8,687 bases of DNA, taken from NCBI GenBank assembly GCA_030146385.1, contig JASLBX010000161.1:1-8687 (forward strand), given 5' to 3'. The position numbers and the translations under genes are program-made. The notes beneath the pieces are model-generated. The model was not told where the DNA came from. It ran no database searches and was given only the letters and a program-made list of their open reading frames with translations. Of this stretch, positions 5,840 to 8,687 are shown piece after piece; the first letter of the stretch is position 1; every line of letters begins with the position of its first letter. Origin of the DNA: Jiangellaceae bacterium. GTDB lineage: Bacteria; Actinomycetota; Actinomycetes; Jiangellales; Jiangellaceae.

Positions 5840-8641
5840 ATGGCATCTAGACGCCCCGTCATCATTGCCGCCGCCGCGGCCCTCGTGCTCTCGGGTGCCG
5901 CGTTCGCAGCACCCGCCGCCAATGGTGAGAACGTCGGTTCGGAACTTGAGTCGGCTGATGCCGAGGACCTCGCGATCAATCACGTCAGGCAGCATGCCGA
6001 CGATCTCGGTGTGACCGCTGAGGATGTAAGCGACGTCTTTGTCTTGTCCAGCTACACCAGCCAGCACACCGGTGTGACGCACGTCAACTTGCTCCAGCGC
6101 TATAAGGGCCTGGAGGTCTTCGACGGCCACGCCACGGTCAACATCATGCGCAACGGCAGCGTGCTCTACGTCGGCAACAGCCTGGTCGGTGATCTGCGCG
6201 AGGCAGCCGACACCGCAGAGCTCGACGCCATCGAGGCGGTCGAGGCCGCAGCCGACGAGCTTGATCTCGATGAGCCCCGCGGCCTTCGCGTCATGCGAGC
6301 GGCTCGCACTGCGGGCGCGGAGACGATCCTCACCGGCGGCGGGATCTCGGACGAGCCCATCCCGGCGAAGCTTGGCTGGCAGCCGACGGACGACGGGCTC
6401 CGGCTGGCCTGGCGGCTGGTCATCGACGACTCGTCGGACGACCATGTTTTCGAGGCGACGGTGGATGCCACGACCGGTGAACTTCTCGCGGTTGAAGACT
6501 GGGTTTCGGAACACTCGATGAACGAGCTCACTGCGCGGCTGGCCCGTGGTACGTCCGCGTTGTCCGCCACTATCGGAGCCCAGACCACGTCAATCACACC
6601 GGGCACCATCAGCCCTGTCGATGACGGATCGAGTTACCGGGTCTACGCACCGCCGAAGGAAAGCCCCAACGACGGCGACCGCACGCTGGAGACCAACCCA
6701 GCTGACGCGACCGCGTCGCCATTCGGATGGCACGACATCGATGGCTCTCCTGGGGCCGAGTTCACGATCACGCGCGGCAACAACGTCCACGCCTACAACG
6801 ACTACAACAACAGCAACTCAACTGAGGAAGGACTCTCCCGCTTCGTGGTCGACCCGCCATCGCCGGCTGCTGGGGAGTACAGCCACGCCGGCGCGGCCTT
6901 CGGCCCGCGTGCGACCCCCGACAACTTCTCCGGCGACATCGTGCTGGTCAACGACGGCGACGGAGACGACTTCCCGAACAACGGTTGCCAGCCGTTCACC
7001 GTACCGGCGGGTGCGATCGCGCTGCTCGACCGCGGTGAGTGCAACTTCACCGTGAAGGTCGCTAACGCCCAAGCGGGTGGTGCCAGCGCAGTGGTGGTGG
7101 CTAACAACGTGGCGGGCAGCCCCTTCACGATGGGCGGCTCCGACCCGACGATCACCATCCCCTCCATTATGATCTCGCTGGCCGACGGCAACACGATCAA
7201 GGCCGGGCTGCCCGCGACCGGAAGTATCCAGATCATTGATCCGGGGATCCCGATCGAGCCGAATGGCGGGCCGGACCTGACGTTCGACTTCCCGCTCGAT
7301 CTGGCCGACCACCCGCACGAGTCCTCGGAGGCAGCGACGACCAACCTGTTCTACTGGTGCAACACCGCCCATGACCTGTTCTACCTTTACGGCTTCGATG
7401 AGGCGTCGGGGAACTTCCAGGCGAACAACTACGGTCGTGGCGGGGTCGGCGGCGACGACGTCCGGTGCGAGGCGCAGGACGGCGGCGGCATCAACAACGC
7501 CAACTTCTTCACGCCGGCGAACGACGGCGGTCAGCCACGGATGCAGATGTATCTGTGGAACGTCGGGCCCGACCCACTGCGTGACGGTGACCTCGAGTCC
7601 GGGATCATCTTCCACGAGTACGGTCACGGCCTGTCGAACCGGCTGACCGGCGGTCCCGGAGTCAACTGCCTGGCCGGCGTCGAGCAAATGGGCGAGGGCT
7701 GGTCCGACTACGTCGCGATCGCGGCCCTCATCGACCCGGCGCTCGACGACCCTCAGGGGCCGCGCGGCATGGGTACGTACGCGCTGTGGCAGGACGACCC
7801 GCCGCGCCAGGGTGCGGGTATCCGTCCGCGTCCGTACTCGCGCAACATGGACATCAACCCGCTCACGTACGACAGCATCAAGACCGGCGCTTGGTTCGGT
7901 GGCAGCCTGGCCGTTCCGCACCACATTGGTTCTACCTGGGCGTCGATTCTGTGGGACATGACGTGGGACCTGATCGACAAGCACGGGTTCAGCGACAACA
8001 TCTACGAGAGCTGGGAAGCCGGCGGCAACAACCTCGCCTACCAGCTCGTGATCGACGGCCTCAAGCTGCAGGGCTGCTTCCCGGGCTTCGTGGATGGCCG
8101 TGACGCGATCCTCGTTGCGGACGAGGCTCTAACCGGTGGCGAGAACCAGTGCACGATCTGGGCGTCCTTCGCCCGGCGCGGCCTCGGCTACAGCGCCGAG
8201 CAGGGCGCGTTCAACGACCGCAACGACAACGACGAAGCCTTCGACACCCACCCGAACTGCCTGGAGGTCTTCACGCAACCTGTCGACGCCCCGTACGGCG
8301 ACCTCAACACCGCCATCGCGGGGGACGTAGTCCCGCTGCGGTTCGACCTCGGCAGCAACCGGGGGCTGGATATCTTGGCCTCCGGCTCCCCGTACTCGCG
8401 CGAGGTCGACTGCGAGTCGCTGCACCCGGTGAGCCAGTTGGAGGACTCGTTGACGCCACGATCCGTTCCAGTCGCGGCGGAGACGCCGGGCAACGCGCGT
8501 CTAACCGTCAACAAGGAGGGCGTCTACACGTACCCGTGGCAGACGGACGAGGCGTGGGCCGGCACCTGTCAGGAGCTCGTCCTGACCCGCGATGACGGCG
8601 TCCAGCACCGCGCGTTCTTCGCATTCGTCGAAGGCGACTGA
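5840..8641 (+). CDS. Secreted M36 (fungalysin-type) zinc metallopeptidase with PA domain and C-terminal module
   Basis: This 933-residue exported protease should cut proteins outside the cell. Residues 1-23 form a Sec signal peptide (MASRRP, a hydrophobic Ala-rich core, likely cleavage AFA|AP). An FTP/PepSY-like inhibitory propeptide spans about 40-225 (HVNLLQRYKGLEVFDGHATV; later ATTGELLAVEDWVSE). The M36 segment WHDIDGSPGAEFTITRGNNV is at 297-316. A PA domain lies at about 345-465, with IALLDRGECNFTVKVANAQAGGA and Cys383/Cys401. The catalytic part follows: NLFYWCNTAHDLFY (502-515), HEYGH at 592-596 (zinc ligands His592 and His596, catalytic Glu593) and GEGWSD with Glu619 as the third ligand. 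Thus the enzyme looks active. From about 815 a separate module begins (VVPLRFDLG, then GVYTYPWQTDEAWAGTC), resembling the PxKF-type C-terminal domain of actinobacterial secreted proteins. Ten cysteines occur after the signal peptide. It lies 388 bp after the importer genes and probably has its own promoter. Confidence 0.95.
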   Translation: MASRRPVIIAAAAALVLSGAAFAAPAANGENVGSELESADAEDLAINHVRQHADDLGVTAEDVSDVFVLSSYTSQHTGVTHVNLLQRYKGLEVFDGHATVNIMRNGSVLYVGNSLVGDLREAADTAELDAIEAVEAAADELDLDEPRGLRVMRAARTAGAETILTGGGISDEPIPAKLGWQPTDDGLRLAWRLVIDDSSDDHVFEATVDATTGELLAVEDWVSEHSMNELTARLARGTSALSATIGAQTTSITPGTISPVDDGSSYRVYAPPKESPNDGDRTLETNPADATASPFGWHDIDGSPGAEFTITRGNNVHAYNDYNNSNSTEEGLSRFVVDPPSPAAGEYSHAGAAFGPRATPDNFSGDIVLVNDGDGDDFPNNGCQPFTVPAGAIALLDRGECNFTVKVANAQAGGASAVVVANNVAGSPFTMGGSDPTITIPSIMISLADGNTIKAGLPATGSIQIIDPGIPIEPNGGPDLTFDFPLDLADHPHESSEAATTNLFYWCNTAHDLFYLYGFDEASGNFQANNYGRGGVGGDDVRCEAQDGGGINNANFFTPANDGGQPRMQMYLWNVGPDPLRDGDLESGIIFHEYGHGLSNRLTGGPGVNCLAGVEQMGEGWSDYVAIAALIDPALDDPQGPRGMGTYALWQDDPPRQGAGIRPRPYSRNMDINPLTYDSIKTGAWFGGSLAVPHHIGSTWASILWDMTWDLIDKHGFSDNIYESWEAGGNNLAYQLVIDGLKLQGCFPGFVDGRDAILVADEALTGGENQCTIWASFARRGLGYSAEQGAFNDRNDNDEAFDTHPNCLEVFTQPVDAPYGDLNTAIAGDVVPLRFDLGSNRGLDILASGSPYSREVDCESLHPVSQLEDSLTPRSVPVAAETPGNARLTVNKEGVYTYPWQTDEAWAGTCQELVLTRDDGVQHRAFFAFVEGD

Positions 8642-8645
8642 TATC

Positions 8646-8653
8646 GGAGGGAG
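8646..8653 (+). promoter_or_regulatory. Strong ribosome binding site of the last, truncated gene
   Basis: GGAGGGAG lies 8 nt before an ATG at 8662. This strong site is the main reason to call a gene start at the right edge. Confidence 0.65.
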
Positions 8654-8661
8654 CTAGCCGA

Positions 8662-8687
8662 ATGGCCAAGCCGGTTGATCACGTTCA
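8662..8687 (+). CDS. Start of a downstream gene, product unknown (truncated by window edge)
   Basis: Only eight full codons are visible (MAKPVDHV), too few to identify a family. The start is supported by the ribosome binding site 8 nt upstream. It begins 20 nt after the peptidase stop with no visible terminator between, so it is probably co-transcribed with the peptidase. The visible residues do not look like a signal peptide. Confidence 0.55.

Noticed and set aside
5720..6514. 264-codon minus-strand frame across the peptidase start
   Set aside because: It is mostly antisense to the signal peptide and propeptide coding sequence, and has no domain.
6818..7984. 388-codon minus-strand frame opposite the M36 peptidase gene
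   Set aside because: It is antisense to the catalytic region of a clearly recognised peptidase, with no domain of its own.
1..8687. tRNA/rRNA genes, insertion sequences, CRISPR arrays, toxin-antitoxin or phage-defence genes
   Set aside because: I looked for tRNA-like cloverleaf ends, transposase motifs, regularly spaced repeats and small paired genes, and saw none. The gene content is ordinary metabolic and translational.

Overview
The window reads as chromosomal DNA from a high-GC Actinomycetota (actinobacterium). The grounds are GC-rich third codon positions with long spurious antisense reading frames, actinobacterial-type TypA and oligopeptide-permease sequences, a lipoprotein-type solute-binding protein, and a secreted M36 metallopeptidase whose tail resembles a C-terminal module of actinobacterial exported proteins. 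I cannot place it below phylum.

Layout. Positions 1-1571 (minus strand) hold most of the ribosome-associated GTPase gene typA/bipA; its 3' end lies outside the window. A 309-bp divergent intergenic region (1572-1880) contains GTAC-centred inverted repeats and weak promoter-like elements. Next, on the plus strand, is a three-gene peptide-importer cluster: a lipid-anchored SBP_bac_5 binding protein (1881-3533), a DppB/OppB-type permease (3552-4478) and a DppC/OppC-type permease (4471-5451). The two permease genes overlap by 8 bp. No ATPase gene (oppD/oppF) follows, although one is usual. A 388-bp non-coding stretch (5452-5839) holds a weak hairpin, a promoter-like element and two inverted repeats. 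It leads to a 933-residue secreted fungalysin-type (M36) zinc metallopeptidase (5840-8641). The first 8 codons of another gene begin at 8662 behind a strong ribosome binding site.

How the parts fit. The importer would capture oligopeptides at the outer membrane face and pass them through the two permeases, with energy from an ATPase encoded elsewhere. The M36 enzyme would make such peptides outside the cell. A shared role in using extracellular protein is plausible from adjacency only; the 388-bp gap suggests separate transcription. typA is divergent and probably unrelated in function.

I looked for an undescribed system and found none with strong support. The points most worth checking are the ATPase-less importer, the domain make-up of the peptidase, and the structured intergenic regions. 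The true typA frame runs off the left edge, so an open reading frame search requiring both ends would miss it and show only antisense or shifted frames there.
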